Positions 1 through 9,029 of a stretch of DNA of 62,659 nt are shown here, piece after piece. The stretch covers positions 1 through 62,659 of the forward strand of contig JAGATB010000022.1 in assembly GCA_017621495.1 (NCBI GenBank). The letters run 5' to 3'. The DNA comes from Clostridia bacterium (lineage in GTDB: Bacteria > Bacillota > Clostridia > UMGS1810). The position numbers were made by a program, and so were the translations under genes. The notes under the pieces were generated by a model. The model saw only the letters and a program-made list of their open reading frames with translations. It made no database searches and was not told the DNA's origin. Numbering within the stretch: position 1 is the stretch's first letter; every line of letters begins with the position of its first letter.

Positions 1-1170
<1,170 letters not shown>

Positions 1171-1206
1171 TTACCTCCGTAATATAATAAGTAAATTTTA
1201 ACGTTT

Positions 1207-1734
1207 TTAATTGGCAACCTTTACCATAGAGTAACGGATTACCTTATCTTTGTATATATATCCTTTTTGAAACTCTTCCACCACGGTGTTATCGTCAATC
1301 TTATCATCATCGACATGCATCACTGCATTATGAAGCTCGGGATTAAACTGTTCACCCACCGCTTTGATTTCGGAAACACCGATTTTAGCAAATATTTCTT
1401 CGGTCTGTTTAAGCACCATAGATACACCCTTGCATTCTTCGCAGTCTTTATCTGCGAAAGCATCGACTGCTCTCAAGAGGTTATCTATAACCGGCAGAAG
1501 TTCTGCTACAGTATCCTTGACACTGTCGGAATATATAGCTTCTTTTTCTCTTGCTGTACGCTTTTTGAAATTATCGTACTCTGCCAACAAACGCTGATAC
1601 TGCTCTGATTTGGCATTTAACTCCTCATCTTTTTTTGCGAGAAGCTCTTCATACTCTTCGGCAGAAAGTGTATTTTCTTCAGTTTCCTCTGTGTCGGGAA
1701 TATCAACATTTTCTTTTACTTTCTTTTCAGACAT
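1207..1734 (-). CDS. grpE: Nucleotide exchange factor GrpE
   Basis: GrpE releases ADP from DnaK and resets the Hsp70 cycle. The 175-residue protein has an acidic N-terminus, then a long charged coiled-coil helix (about residues 25-75, rich in E, K and Q with DNFKKRTAREKE). It ends in the compact beta domain with GVSEIKAVGEQFNPELHNAV, a GrpE hallmark, and YIYKDKVIRYSMVKVAN. Length is normal for Firmicute GrpE. It lies 12 bases downstream of hrcA and 42 bases upstream of dnaK, so it is co-transcribed from the CIRCE promoter. Confidence 0.97.
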   Translation of the reverse strand: MSEKKVKENVDIPDTEETEENTLSAEEYEELLAKKDEELNAKSEQYQRLLAEYDNFKKRTAREKEAIYSDSVKDTVAELLPVIDNLLRAVDAFADKDCEECKGVSMVLKQTEEIFAKIGVSEIKAVGEQFNPELHNAVMHVDDDKIDDNTVVEEFQKGYIYKDKVIRYSMVKVAN

Positions 1735-1746
1735 TTTGTCATCTCC

Positions 1747-2799
1747 TTACTTGTCAGTGTTTTCGTCAGTCTCGCCTATAAGTCCCTTTATGTGCTGAGA
1801 CATATAATTCAAGGTGGATATAACCTTGGCATAATCCATGCGGGTTGGTCCGACGATTGCCATCTTGCCCTTCAGGTCATTGCCCAGAGAATAATCCGAC
1901 ACAACCATACTCAGACCGTGTTCCTTTAAAAGCGGATTATCATCTCCCATAATTACCGAAGGCTCTGCATTGCTGCTGGCTTTTTTAAGAATTTCTTTAA
2001 TCTCGCCGCTGTTACCACTGCGCACAAAATTGAGAAAATCCTTGGTTTTGTTAATATCATTAAACTCCGGATGATTAAAAATATTGGTAGTGCCGGAGCA
2101 TACAATATTGTAATCCTCGGTGTCCTTAGCAAGCTCTGATATAAAATCAAATATCATATCAAGTATATAACTCTCTACAGGCACAAGTGCCTTTTCTTCA
2201 TCAAGAATATCATCGGTAAGTGCATTTAGGTTGATACCGGCAAACTTGTTATTAAGATAATTTGAGAGTTTATCCAGCACTTCTGCTTCATAGGGCTTTT
2301 TTACCCTCATGGTGCGATTTTTGACTACTCCTTCATTAAGTACCACTATCATAACAAAGCTTTGCGGATCAACGCTTATAAGCTTAATCTGGCGTATGTT
2401 GTACTTAGAAGATACCGGTGTAGTAAATACCGCAGTATAATTCGTAAGAAAACTTACAATTTCTGATATGCTTGACAAAGCTTTATCAAATTCCATATAC
2501 TGATGTGCCAGGGCATTTCTGATATGAGCCATTTCGTTTAAGGTAAGGCTGTATTCTTTCATGAGGCTGTTTACGTATGTGCGATATCCAAGTACGGAAG
2601 GTACCCTTCCGGAGGAAGTATGAGGCTTCTCCAGATACCCTGCCTCCTCCAGTGCCGCCATCTCATTACGTACGGTGGCAGAGCTGACACCAAGCTCATG
2701 ATTTTCTAAGATATAAGCCGAACCGACAGGCTCTGCCGACATTATATAATCATCGACTATTGCCCGCAGAATTTTTTCTTTTCTTTCGCTTAATTCCAT
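1747..2799 (-). CDS. hrcA: Heat-inducible transcription repressor HrcA
   Basis: HrcA binds CIRCE and represses class I heat-shock genes; GroEL availability controls its activity in known Firmicutes. The N-terminal winged helix is visible (ILRAIVDDYIMSAEPVGSAYI, then VSSATVRNEMAALEEAGYLEKPHTSSGRVPS over the first 80 residues), followed by the HrcA dimerisation and effector domain. I chose the ATG at 2799 (350 residues) because AAAAGGATGATT stands in front of it. The frame is open further to a GTG at 2823, but that codon lies inside the CIRCE operator. It is the first gene of hrcA-grpE-dnaK and so represses its own operon. Confidence 0.97.
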   Translation of the reverse strand: MELSERKEKILRAIVDDYIMSAEPVGSAYILENHELGVSSATVRNEMAALEEAGYLEKPHTSSGRVPSVLGYRTYVNSLMKEYSLTLNEMAHIRNALAHQYMEFDKALSSISEIVSFLTNYTAVFTTPVSSKYNIRQIKLISVDPQSFVMIVVLNEGVVKNRTMRVKKPYEAEVLDKLSNYLNNKFAGINLNALTDDILDEEKALVPVESYILDMIFDFISELAKDTEDYNIVCSGTTNIFNHPEFNDINKTKDFLNFVRSGNSGEIKEILKKASSNAEPSVIMGDDNPLLKEHGLSMVVSDYSLGNDLKGKMAIVGPTRMDYAKVISTLNYMSQHIKGLIGETDENTDK

Positions 2800-2812
2800 G
2801 TAATCATCCTTT

Positions 2813-2839
2813 TTAGCACTCACGGCTTTCGAGTGCTAA
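2813..2839 (-). promoter_or_regulatory. CIRCE operator (HrcA-binding inverted repeat)
   Basis: The site reads TTAGCACTC, nine bases, GAGTGCTAA, the exact CIRCE consensus with perfect 9-bp arms (2813-2821 and 2831-2839). It lies between the -10 box and the hrcA start, so it falls at the transcript start. HrcA bound here would block the hrcA-grpE-dnaK operon, and in RNA it can fold into a hairpin at the 5' end. Confidence 0.98.
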
Positions 2840-2846
2840 CAATGGT

Positions 2847-2875
2847 ATAATATCACTCTACGGAAGATTTGTCAA
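2847..2875 (-). promoter_or_regulatory. Promoter of the hrcA-grpE-dnaK operon
   Basis: On the minus strand there is a -35 TTGACA (2870-2875), a 17-base spacer and a -10 TATTAT (2847-2852). This is a near-ideal housekeeping sigma promoter. Initiation about seven bases downstream falls at the edge of CIRCE. Confidence 0.92.
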
Positions 2876-2907
2876 TAGTTTTTTTCAAATTTACAAATTA
2901 TTCACTA

Positions 2908-4008
2908 TTATGACATAAATTCACACATTACAGAATTAGATACGAGTGCGGCTTCTTCCTTGAGTTTGAGAGATGTTTCGGTATTAATTACATAGGGTGA
3001 CACACGAAGCAGCGCATGTGAAAACACCTCGTCAATACTTTCGCCGAATCTTTCGTAAAATAATTGTTTATCGACTCCTGAATTTAGCACTCTCAATCCC
3101 AAAATGACAAATTCACTCATTGCCTCCGATTTGGTCATATGATAATCTTCTGCGAGGGCACAACCATGTACATAGTCATCAAAATCAGTTGTATGAGTGT
3201 ATCTGTGGTTATCTTCACAAGAAGCAGCACCCAAACCTAATCCGATATAATCCTCACAGTTCCAATACTTGAGGTTATGGCGGCTCTGTCTGCCTTCACG
3301 GGCAAAATTGGAAATCTCATAATGTACGTATCCGTTTTGCTTAAGCCGGGAGCATATATGTTCATACATATCTGCAAATGTATCTTCATCACATTCTTTA
3401 AGTTTACCATTTGCAAGCATATCATGAAAAGGTGTGCCCGGCTCAACTTTAAGTCCGTAGCAGGATACGTGTTCGGGATTTAGCTTAAAAATCATATCTA
3501 TAGAATCATTCAGACTGTCAAGCGTCTGAGACGGTAATGCATACATAAGATCCAGGCTTATGTTATCAAAACCACAATTTCTGAGGAGTTCATATGTATT
3601 TGTGGTATCACGGGATGTATGAATTCTGCCCAAAATTTCAAGTTCACTGTCGCAGAAGGTTTGAGAACCTATGCTTATACGGTTAACACCGTATTTTTTT
3701 AAAATTCTTGCTTTGTCAATATCTACCGTGCCGGGATTTACTTCTACGGTAAACTCCGTATCAGAACTAAGTGAAAAATTTTCATTTAATGCGGCAAGAA
3801 GCTTAGTCAAATTATCCCCTGTAAGTGTAGATGGTGTACCGCCTCCTATATATACTGTATCTGCGTGGGCACCATAGTGCAGCTTCATCTCTGCAATCAG
3901 AGCATCTATGTATTCATCCTGCCGGCTTAACATAGCAGGATACGAAGCAAAGTCACAATAATTGCACTTTCGTATGCAAAAAGGTATATGTACATATATT
4001 CCAAGCAT
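2908..4008 (-). CDS. hemW: Radical SAM heme chaperone HemW (coproporphyrinogen oxidase-like)
   Basis: HemW is a radical-SAM protein related to HemN that binds heme and delivers it to target proteins. The [4Fe-4S] motif CIRKCNYC is at residues 11-18, one cysteine fewer than true HemN (CxxxCxxC, no fourth Cys), which favours HemW. GGGTPS, EVNPGT, RISIGSQTF and DLMYALPSQT follow in the expected order, and the 366-residue length fits. The protein begins at once with MLGIYVHIPFC, as HemW does. hemW next to hrcA-grpE-dnaK is a common Firmicute arrangement, although the hrcA promoter lies between them here. Confidence 0.93.
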   Translation of the reverse strand: MLGIYVHIPFCIRKCNYCDFASYPAMLSRQDEYIDALIAEMKLHYGAHADTVYIGGGTPSTLTGDNLTKLLAALNENFSLSSDTEFTVEVNPGTVDIDKARILKKYGVNRISIGSQTFCDSELEILGRIHTSRDTTNTYELLRNCGFDNISLDLMYALPSQTLDSLNDSIDMIFKLNPEHVSCYGLKVEPGTPFHDMLANGKLKECDEDTFADMYEHICSRLKQNGYVHYEISNFAREGRQSRHNLKYWNCEDYIGLGLGAASCEDNHRYTHTTDFDDYVHGCALAEDYHMTKSEAMSEFVILGLRVLNSGVDKQLFYERFGESIDEVFSHALLRVSPYVINTETSLKLKEEAALVSNSVMCEFMS

Positions 4009-4030
4009 GTATTAACCTCCAAAATAATAA

Positions 4031-4060
4031 GGCTGTAAAAGGAAATGACTTTTTACAGCC
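4031..4060 (-). terminator. Hairpin terminator GGCTGTAAAA / TTTTACAGCC
   Basis: Arms 4031-4040 and 4051-4060 pair perfectly over 10 bp around a 10-base loop. On the minus strand the hairpin is followed by TTATTATTTT, so it can end transcription from the amidohydrolase gene just before hemW. Its right part, ATGACTTTTTACAGCCTC, recurs in the hairpin at 51057-51085, so this is a repeated terminator type. Confidence 0.75.
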
Positions 4061-4066
4061 TCAAAA

Positions 4067-4861
4067 TTATTCATTATTAAAAATAAGTCTGTTTGCATTG
4101 CTATAGAGAATCTTCTCGGATTCATCATCATTAAGACCGAGTCTGAAGAAGTTCTCAAGGCAGTATTCGTAATTCTCTATGGGATAATCCGTACCAAACA
4201 TTATCCTGTCTATGTCATGGGAGCGAATGGCATCTCTAATTTGTTCATGAGTAAGACTTCTGTGACAACTTGATGTATCGATATATACATCTCTGCCGTA
4301 GAGGTATTGAGATGCTTCCTCCCACTGGTCATGACCTCCGAGATGTGCAGCTATGGCAATAAGCCCCGGGAAGTCATCGAGCACCTTGGCAAGTCTGTGA
4401 GGTGCGGAGCAAGGACTATTGGCATCTCCTGTATGAAAAAGTATGGGCAGACCTTCTGCACGAATAATATCATAAACCGGGTACATCTTGACATCATCAA
4501 TGTTAAAATGCTGAAAATCCGGATGAAGCTTGATTCCCTTTAGACCTAAGGTTTTGATACGTTTAATTTCCTTTTCAAAATCGCCCTCATAATCCTGATG
4601 AAGTGTACCAAAGCCTGCAATATCTTTGGTGGTATGAGAGGCTGTGTTATCATTTATGGTCTCTACCTGACTTGCTTTGAGTGCGGTGGAGTGAATAACC
4701 AGCTTGGTAATATTTGCTTTTTTGGCACGTGAGGTAAGGTCTCGGTATGTACCGTCGCAGTGCATCTCAAGCCCGTAGTAGTCACCAAGGTTGTCTACTG
4801 CCCTTTTAGCCAGTGCATCGGGAAAGAAATGTGCATGCATATCTATTACTTTAAAATCCAA
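4067..4861 (-). CDS. Amidohydrolase-family metal-dependent hydrolase (possible lactonase)
   Basis: This is a TIM-barrel amidohydrolase of the amidohydrolase_2 type, a family with lactonases, decarboxylases and hydratases. Visible metal and catalytic residues are DMHAHF near the N-terminus, LFHTGD, IAAHLGG and the late acidic FGTDYP. It has no signal peptide and is cytoplasmic. I prefer a TTG start at 4861 (264 residues), preceded by AAAGGTGATTAAG; an in-frame ATG at 4897 exists but lacks a ribosome site. It is separated from the sugar-acid gene set upstream by 310 bases with a foldback repeat. It may belong to that pathway as a second lactonase or hydrolase, but this is inference. The exact substrate is unknown. 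Confidence 0.8.
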   Translation of the reverse strand: MDFKVIDMHAHFFPDALAKRAVDNLGDYYGLEMHCDGTYRDLTSRAKKANITKLVIHSTALKASQVETINDNTASHTTKDIAGFGTLHQDYEGDFEKEIKRIKTLGLKGIKLHPDFQHFNIDDVKMYPVYDIIRAEGLPILFHTGDANSPCSAPHRLAKVLDDFPGLIAIAAHLGGHDQWEEASQYLYGRDVYIDTSSCHRSLTHEQIRDAIRSHDIDRIMFGTDYPIENYEYCLENFFRLGLNDDESEKILYSNANRLIFNNE

Positions 4862-4960
4862 CTTAATCACCTTTGTTTCTAAATCTGTAATGAACATTTT
4901 ACCACACTAAAGCTACATTTGCAAGGGATAGAAAAATAATTTGTTAATAATTCCCCAAAA

Positions 4961-5013
4961 ATTTCAAAAGACCCAAGCACCCGTCGTTGACGTCACACCA
5001 TGTAGTGTTAAAG
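4961..5013. repeat. Dispersed repeat copy 1 (related to 10158-10210)
   Basis: The stretch containing ACCCAAGCACCCGTCGTT and TGTAGTGTTAAA aligns by eye with 10158-10210 (ACCCAAGCAACCTTCGTT ... AGTAGCATTAAA), about two thirds identical over 53-57 bases. It forms part of the 310-base gap between the RraA-like and amidohydrolase genes. The rest of that gap (4862-4960 and 5014-5050) shows no gene. The repeat may be a decayed mobile-element end; its class is unknown. Confidence 0.55.
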
Positions 5014-5050
5014 TCACTTTTTACTCATATTAACTATATGATAAAACAAG

Positions 5051-5166
5051 GGCTGTAAATAAAGTCACAACATCCAAGAGGACGGAGATGTTTTGTCACA
5101 TAAAACCAAGGTTTCACATGACCAAATTACCTGCCGTCTCCATCTGTCATGACTTTATTTACAGCC
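5051..5166. repeat. 116-bp foldback (MITE-like) element downstream of the RraA-like gene
   Basis: Perfect 17-bp terminal inverted repeats (GGCTGTAAATAAAGTCA at 5051-5067; its complement at 5150-5166) enclose sequence whose two halves also pair imperfectly, so the whole unit folds into one long hairpin. It abuts the stop codon of the RraA-like gene and may serve as its terminator. It encodes no protein. The outer GGCTGTAA is the same motif used in the hairpins at 4031 and 51057. Confidence 0.8.
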
Positions 5167-5171
5167 AATTT

Positions 5172-6080
5172 TTATAAAGCAGATTGTGTATCGTTAGGGT
5201 CTCCATTTATTGCAAGGTCATATTCTTCCGACCAGTCAAGTCCACGGTAATCTGCAGCTCTGTCATCTTTCTCGATGAAATCCATAAGTAAATCAAGCAT
5301 TTCTTTTGTCCAGGTGTTCTTATCAATCTGTGCTGTTGTGAATTTGTTAAGGCTTATCATTTCAAACCCGAACATATCCTTTACCTGTGTTTTGGCTGCA
5401 CCGCCTACAACCTCTTCAACCAAGTGGCTCGGTATAAATAACACTCCACCGCCTGCACCGAACACCACATCTCCCGGAAGACAGATTGCGTTTCCAATTC
5501 TTGTTGGTGTATTATAGCCTGTCATGATAAACTCACGTATAGGTGTGGGGTCAATCCCTCTGTAATATACCTGAGTATCCTTTACCTTTTTCATCTGCTC
5601 AGTATCTCTGATACCACCCCAGATTACTGCACCGCCGTTTTCATTCTTTGTCTTGTTTTTCAGTGCTGTAGTAAGATTTCCGCCAAGATATGTTCCTTTA
5701 TAAATTTTGTCGTACATATCAATAACGGGAACATCGTATTCCATCAGATTATCAATAACCCACTGATTATATGTACCTGTTCTGTTCTCACTTCTTCCGA
5801 TATCTTTTACAACTTCGTCAAGGTCAGGTCGAAATGGACAATATGTAGCAGTAACGGCACGTCCTATAAGCTTTCTGCCGTCATCGTGAAGAGTGTGCAA
5901 TCTGCCCTCAAACTGGCTCTCATAGCCTTTAACAAATATTGGCTTCCACACTTCTTCCAAAGTAAGCGTTTTGAGTGCTTTAAGGTACTTTTCATCTACC
6001 TTCGGTCTTCCGTCAGGAAGCCTTTCACCCTTCCAATGGGGTGTTAAAGCTATGATTTCATCTTTGTCATTAAAATGCAT
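5172..6080 (-). CDS. RraA-family aldolase-like protein
   Basis: The RraA fold includes Mg-dependent aldolases and decarboxylases acting on 2-oxo acids (HMG/CHA aldolase) as well as the RNase E regulator. The diagnostic stretch GGAVIWGGIRDTEQM holds the Gly-rich loop and the Arg-Asp pair that bind substrate and metal in the aldolases. PGDVVFGAGGGVLFIP is the second conserved block. At 302 residues it is longer than typical RraA (about 160-230), with N- and C-terminal extensions. It is the last gene of the set MR/MLE-lactonase-SDR-RraA, which suggests it cleaves a 2-keto-3-deoxy acid made by the dehydratase. That role is inference. A ribosome site GAGGAGGAAT precedes ATG 6080. Confidence 0.83.
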   Translation of the reverse strand: MHFNDKDEIIALTPHWKGERLPDGRPKVDEKYLKALKTLTLEEVWKPIFVKGYESQFEGRLHTLHDDGRKLIGRAVTATYCPFRPDLDEVVKDIGRSENRTGTYNQWVIDNLMEYDVPVIDMYDKIYKGTYLGGNLTTALKNKTKNENGGAVIWGGIRDTEQMKKVKDTQVYYRGIDPTPIREFIMTGYNTPTRIGNAICLPGDVVFGAGGGVLFIPSHLVEEVVGGAAKTQVKDMFGFEMISLNKFTTAQIDKNTWTKEMLDLLMDFIEKDDRAADYRGLDWSEEYDLAINGDPNDTQSAL

Positions 6081-6100
6081 AAATTATTCCTCCTCTTATA

Positions 6101-6829
6101 TTATAAATGCATACCACCGTCAATTATAATTTCAGAGCCGGTTATATAGCGTCCCTCTTCCGAGCACAGAAGAAGAACTGCAGGACTAATATCCTCCGGC
6201 TGACCAATATATCCGCAAGGAATACTGTCGGACACTTTTTTCTTAAAGGCTGTATCTTCAAATGCCTCTGCATTTCTGGGAGTTTCAATAGCCCCCGGTG
6301 CAACATTATTTATTGTTATACCAAATGGTGCAAGAAGCGGTGCAAAATTCTGAACCATTTTCATTTGTGCCGCTTTTGTCACTCCGTACAGCGATAACTC
6401 AGGATGCTGATTGTACTGGTTTACACTGCCGATTGTAACAATTCTGCCCCATCCCTTGTTTTTCATACCCTCGACATATTTTTTTATAAGCAGATATGAG
6501 CTCTTAACATTGCAATTCATCTGATTGTCGTATTCCTCCGTTGAAAACTCGTCCCATTTTCTTTTGTACTGAATAGACGCATTCAAAACGAGGATGTCTA
6601 CATTGCCCGTTTCTTCATATAATTTGTCAATTTCTTCAGGAGTCAAAAGATTAGCTCTCACAGGCACGGAATTTGGGATTTTTTCGCTTGCTGCAATACA
6701 TTTTTCCTTACTTTCAGCACCCGTTACAAATACCTTTGCTCCCTGCTTTGTGAGAAGTTTTGCTATTTCAAAACCAATACCCTGGGTTGAACCTGTAACA
6801 AGAGCTGTCTTACCTGCCAAGTTAAACAC
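6101..6829 (-). CDS. Short-chain dehydrogenase/reductase (probable sugar dehydrogenase)
   Basis: This is a classical SDR of 242 residues. The NAD(P) motif TGSTQGIG is at about residues 12-19, NAS near 85, and the catalytic Ser-Tyr-Lys lies in GSVNQ and YGVTK. PGAIETPRN is the substrate lid and GSEIIIDGGMHL the C-terminus. The GTG start at 6829 is set by GGAGGTGATG nine bases upstream and overlaps the end of the lactonase-like gene by 8 bases. Within this set a sugar 1-dehydrogenase or a keto-acid dehydrogenase is most likely; the sequence does not fix the substrate. Confidence 0.88.
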   Translation of the reverse strand: MFNLAGKTALVTGSTQGIGFEIAKLLTKQGAKVFVTGAESKEKCIAASEKIPNSVPVRANLLTPEEIDKLYEETGNVDILVLNASIQYKRKWDEFSTEEYDNQMNCNVKSSYLLIKKYVEGMKNKGWGRIVTIGSVNQYNQHPELSLYGVTKAAQMKMVQNFAPLLAPFGITINNVAPGAIETPRNAEAFEDTAFKKKVSDSIPCGYIGQPEDISPAVLLLCSEEGRYITGSEIIIDGGMHL

Positions 6830-7517
6830 CTTTCATCACCTCCGAAACATCATATTCTGTACCGTATTTCATTTCAAAGCCGCAATCAAGCTTCAAAGTA
6901 TAAATTTTAGGGTCTTCGGTGTTGCTTTCAAACATTCCGTAATGGGTTGGCACACTGACTTTAGGATTGATTATCTTCGTCAGCTTAATTGCATCATTCA
7001 CATTCATATTACCAAGCTTTCCGTTGATGCAGATAAACATAATATCTATATTGTATTTTTTTAATTCTTCAAGCTTATCATTATATTTCGTATCACCTGA
7101 AAAATACATTGTAATTCCGTTATGCTTCACGATAACTCCAATCGCCGGAACAGTATGGTCTGCAAATACTGCCTTTAGTTCAAAATCTCCGATTTTGACA
7201 GTGGTTCCTTCATCAAAAGATTTATAATTCACTACTCCACATTCAAGTAATGTATTTTTGGCATCATCAGGAGCCAAGAAAAGCATATTTTCTTTTTTCA
7301 TTAGCGGAATTGCATCAATATCAATATGGTCAAGGTGATTATGCGTGCAGATTACAACATCACTTTTAAGCTCTTCAGGAGAAAAAGGTGGCTTTACCAT
7401 TCTGCCGCGTTTTGCTATACGGTCAACAACGTTTGAAAGATACGGATCAATGCAGATTTCAGTCTTTCCATCAGACAGCACATATCCGCTTTGACCTATC
7501 CATCGTATTTTAAGCAT
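6822..7517 (-). CDS. MBL-fold metal hydrolase, UlaG/lactonase-like
   Basis: The protein has the metallo-beta-lactamase signature THNHLDHID (HxHxDH), then FADHTVPAIGV, MYFSGDTKYN and PTHYGMF. This pattern is typical of the UlaG-like branch that includes L-ascorbate-6-phosphate lactonase. It starts at ATG 7517 (231 residues) with GGGAG eight bases ahead; the frame extends to GTG 7526, but that codon lies too close to the ribosome site. Its ATG overlaps the TGA of the upstream dehydratase as TGATG, a sign of translational coupling. A sugar-lactone hydrolase would fit the pathway context. Cytoplasmic. Confidence 0.85.
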   Translation of the reverse strand: MLKIRWIGQSGYVLSDGKTEICIDPYLSNVVDRIAKRGRMVKPPFSPEELKSDVVICTHNHLDHIDIDAIPLMKKENMLFLAPDDAKNTLLECGVVNYKSFDEGTTVKIGDFELKAVFADHTVPAIGVIVKHNGITMYFSGDTKYNDKLEELKKYNIDIMFICINGKLGNMNVNDAIKLTKIINPKVSVPTHYGMFESNTEDPKIYTLKLDCGFEMKYGTEYDVSEVMKGV

Positions 7518-8887
7518 CAGCTCCACTCCCTGTCATTTGCCCATTCATTGTCCCACTCGGTTGTTGGCTCCCAGATGCCGGGGTATTTATCGTGAATATG
7601 TTCAGCAATAAGTTCCTCATTAAGTTCATCAATACCAAGACCGGGCTTATCGGGAACTTCAACAAATCCATCCTTAAATAGAGGATTGTCAATTCCGATA
7701 GCAAGATCATTCCACCATGGAATATCCACAGAATGGAACTCAACAGCAAGTATGTTCTGAACTGCTGCCGCTGCATGAATTGCCGCCATACATGCAATCG
7801 GACTTTCTGCCATGTGTATCGCCATTGCAACGCCGTATTTGTCGCACATATTACCAAGCTTTTTCATTTCGAGTGCACCTCCAACTGTAAGCATATCAGG
7901 ATGAACAACCGATACACCACCGCTTTTCATAAGCGGTTCGAAGTTTTCAGCCAAATATATGTCCTCACCTGTACAAATAGGAACATTACAGTTATTTGCA
8001 ATTTTCACATAGTGAGCGGTATAATGCCAAGGTGCAATATCCTCTACCCATGCTATATTATATTTTTCGAGACGCTTTGCAAACATTATGCAATCTTCAA
8101 TACAGATATGTCCAAAATGGTCAATCGCAAGAGGAACCTCATAGCCAATCACTTCCCTTACCTGTTTAACATAGTCCTCAAGAAAATCCATACCTTTCTG
8201 AGTTAAATGAATACCTGTTGCGTGATGAGGGATTGTAAAGGTTTCATAGTTTTTACCAAGCATCATATCCATATCAATTGATCCCTTTTGGTGATTGATT
8301 GCTTTCATGGAGTATTTCTTTATATCCTCCAGAAATCCGATAGGTGCATTTAAGCAGCCCGGCTCATCAAGCATGAGTTCAATACCCAAATCCATTTTAA
8401 GGAAGGTAAAGCCCTGCTCCATCCTCTTTTTCAAAGCGTGTCCCATATCGGTTCCTGTATGCTTCCCGTCAACATCTGTGTCACAGTACATTCTGACCTT
8501 GTCACGGAACTTACCGCCAAGCATCTGCCATAGCGGAACGCCCCATGCTTTACCTGCCAAATCCCACATGGCAATTTCAAGACCACTTACACCGCCGCCC
8601 TGACGGGAATGACCACCAAACTGCTTAATTCTTCTGAAAATCTTATCAACATTACATGGATTTTCACCGATTAGTCTTGATTTAAGCATAAGTGCGTATG
8701 TAGCACTGGAGGCATCTCTTACCTCGCCGTAACCAACAAGTCCCTGATTTGTATAAACCTTGATAAGCGGACAATGCTTTGGCGCACCGTTGATATTTGC
8801 AATTCTTATATCCGTTATTTTGAGTTCTGACGGATTTGAGCAAATATTCACATTTTCTGAAATCATTTCTTTTATTGAGTTATTCAT
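7517..8887 (-). CDS. Mandelate racemase/muconate lactonizing family enzyme (sugar-acid dehydratase-like)
   Basis: This is an enolase-superfamily enzyme of 456 residues. The N-terminal capping domain (ELKITDIRIANINGAP to about residue 150) contains SGLEIAMWDLAGKAWGVPLWQMLGG, a hallmark of acid-sugar dehydratases. The barrel carries metal ligands in PLAIDHFG, VEDIAPW and TGEDIYL. These enzymes abstract the proton alpha to a carboxylate and typically dehydrate aldonates to 2-keto-3-deoxy acids. It is the first gene of the operon divergent from an AraC regulator. The ~20 residue N-terminal extension is slightly unusual. The specific sugar acid cannot be read from sequence. Confidence 0.88.
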   Translation of the reverse strand: MNNSIKEMISENVNICSNPSELKITDIRIANINGAPKHCPLIKVYTNQGLVGYGEVRDASSATYALMLKSRLIGENPCNVDKIFRRIKQFGGHSRQGGGVSGLEIAMWDLAGKAWGVPLWQMLGGKFRDKVRMYCDTDVDGKHTGTDMGHALKKRMEQGFTFLKMDLGIELMLDEPGCLNAPIGFLEDIKKYSMKAINHQKGSIDMDMMLGKNYETFTIPHHATGIHLTQKGMDFLEDYVKQVREVIGYEVPLAIDHFGHICIEDCIMFAKRLEKYNIAWVEDIAPWHYTAHYVKIANNCNVPICTGEDIYLAENFEPLMKSGGVSVVHPDMLTVGGALEMKKLGNMCDKYGVAMAIHMAESPIACMAAIHAAAAVQNILAVEFHSVDIPWWNDLAIGIDNPLFKDGFVEVPDKPGLGIDELNEELIAEHIHDKYPGIWEPTTEWDNEWANDREWS

Positions 8888-8924
8888 ACTCTCACACCCC
8901 TATATTAAAATTATTGACTATTTC

Positions 8925-8953
8925 ATTATAGCATACAGACAATTGTTATTACA
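8925..8953 (-). promoter_or_regulatory. Probable activator-dependent promoter of the dehydratase operon
   Basis: A perfect -10 TATAAT (8925-8930, minus strand) lies 38 bases before the first gene, but the -35 position (8948-8953, TGTAAT) is poor. A good -10 without a -35 is what an AraC-activated promoter usually shows, and the AraC gene is divergent. Inference only. Confidence 0.5.
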
Positions 8954-8974
8954 CCTTAAATTCGAATAAAAAGG

Positions 8975-9003
8975 TTGATTTTTCGAAACAAAAATGATAT
9001 AAT
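8975..9003 (+). promoter_or_regulatory. Promoter of the AraC-family gene
   Basis: TTGATT (8975-8980), 17 bases, TATAAT (8998-9003) form a strong promoter 26 bases before the GTG start. Two TTCGAA motifs (around 8961 and 8982) nearby could be part of regulator half-sites. Confidence 0.8.
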
Positions 9004-9029
9004 ATTAGTTGTATATGGAGGTGATTTTC

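Noticed and set aside
2799..2823. Upstream GTG start for hrcA
   Set aside because: The codon falls inside the CIRCE operator and has no ribosome site; ATG 2799 has AAAAGGAT in front of it.
7733..8206. 157-codon open frame on the plus strand
   Set aside because: Antisense to the MR/MLE gene, which carries catalytic motifs throughout this stretch.
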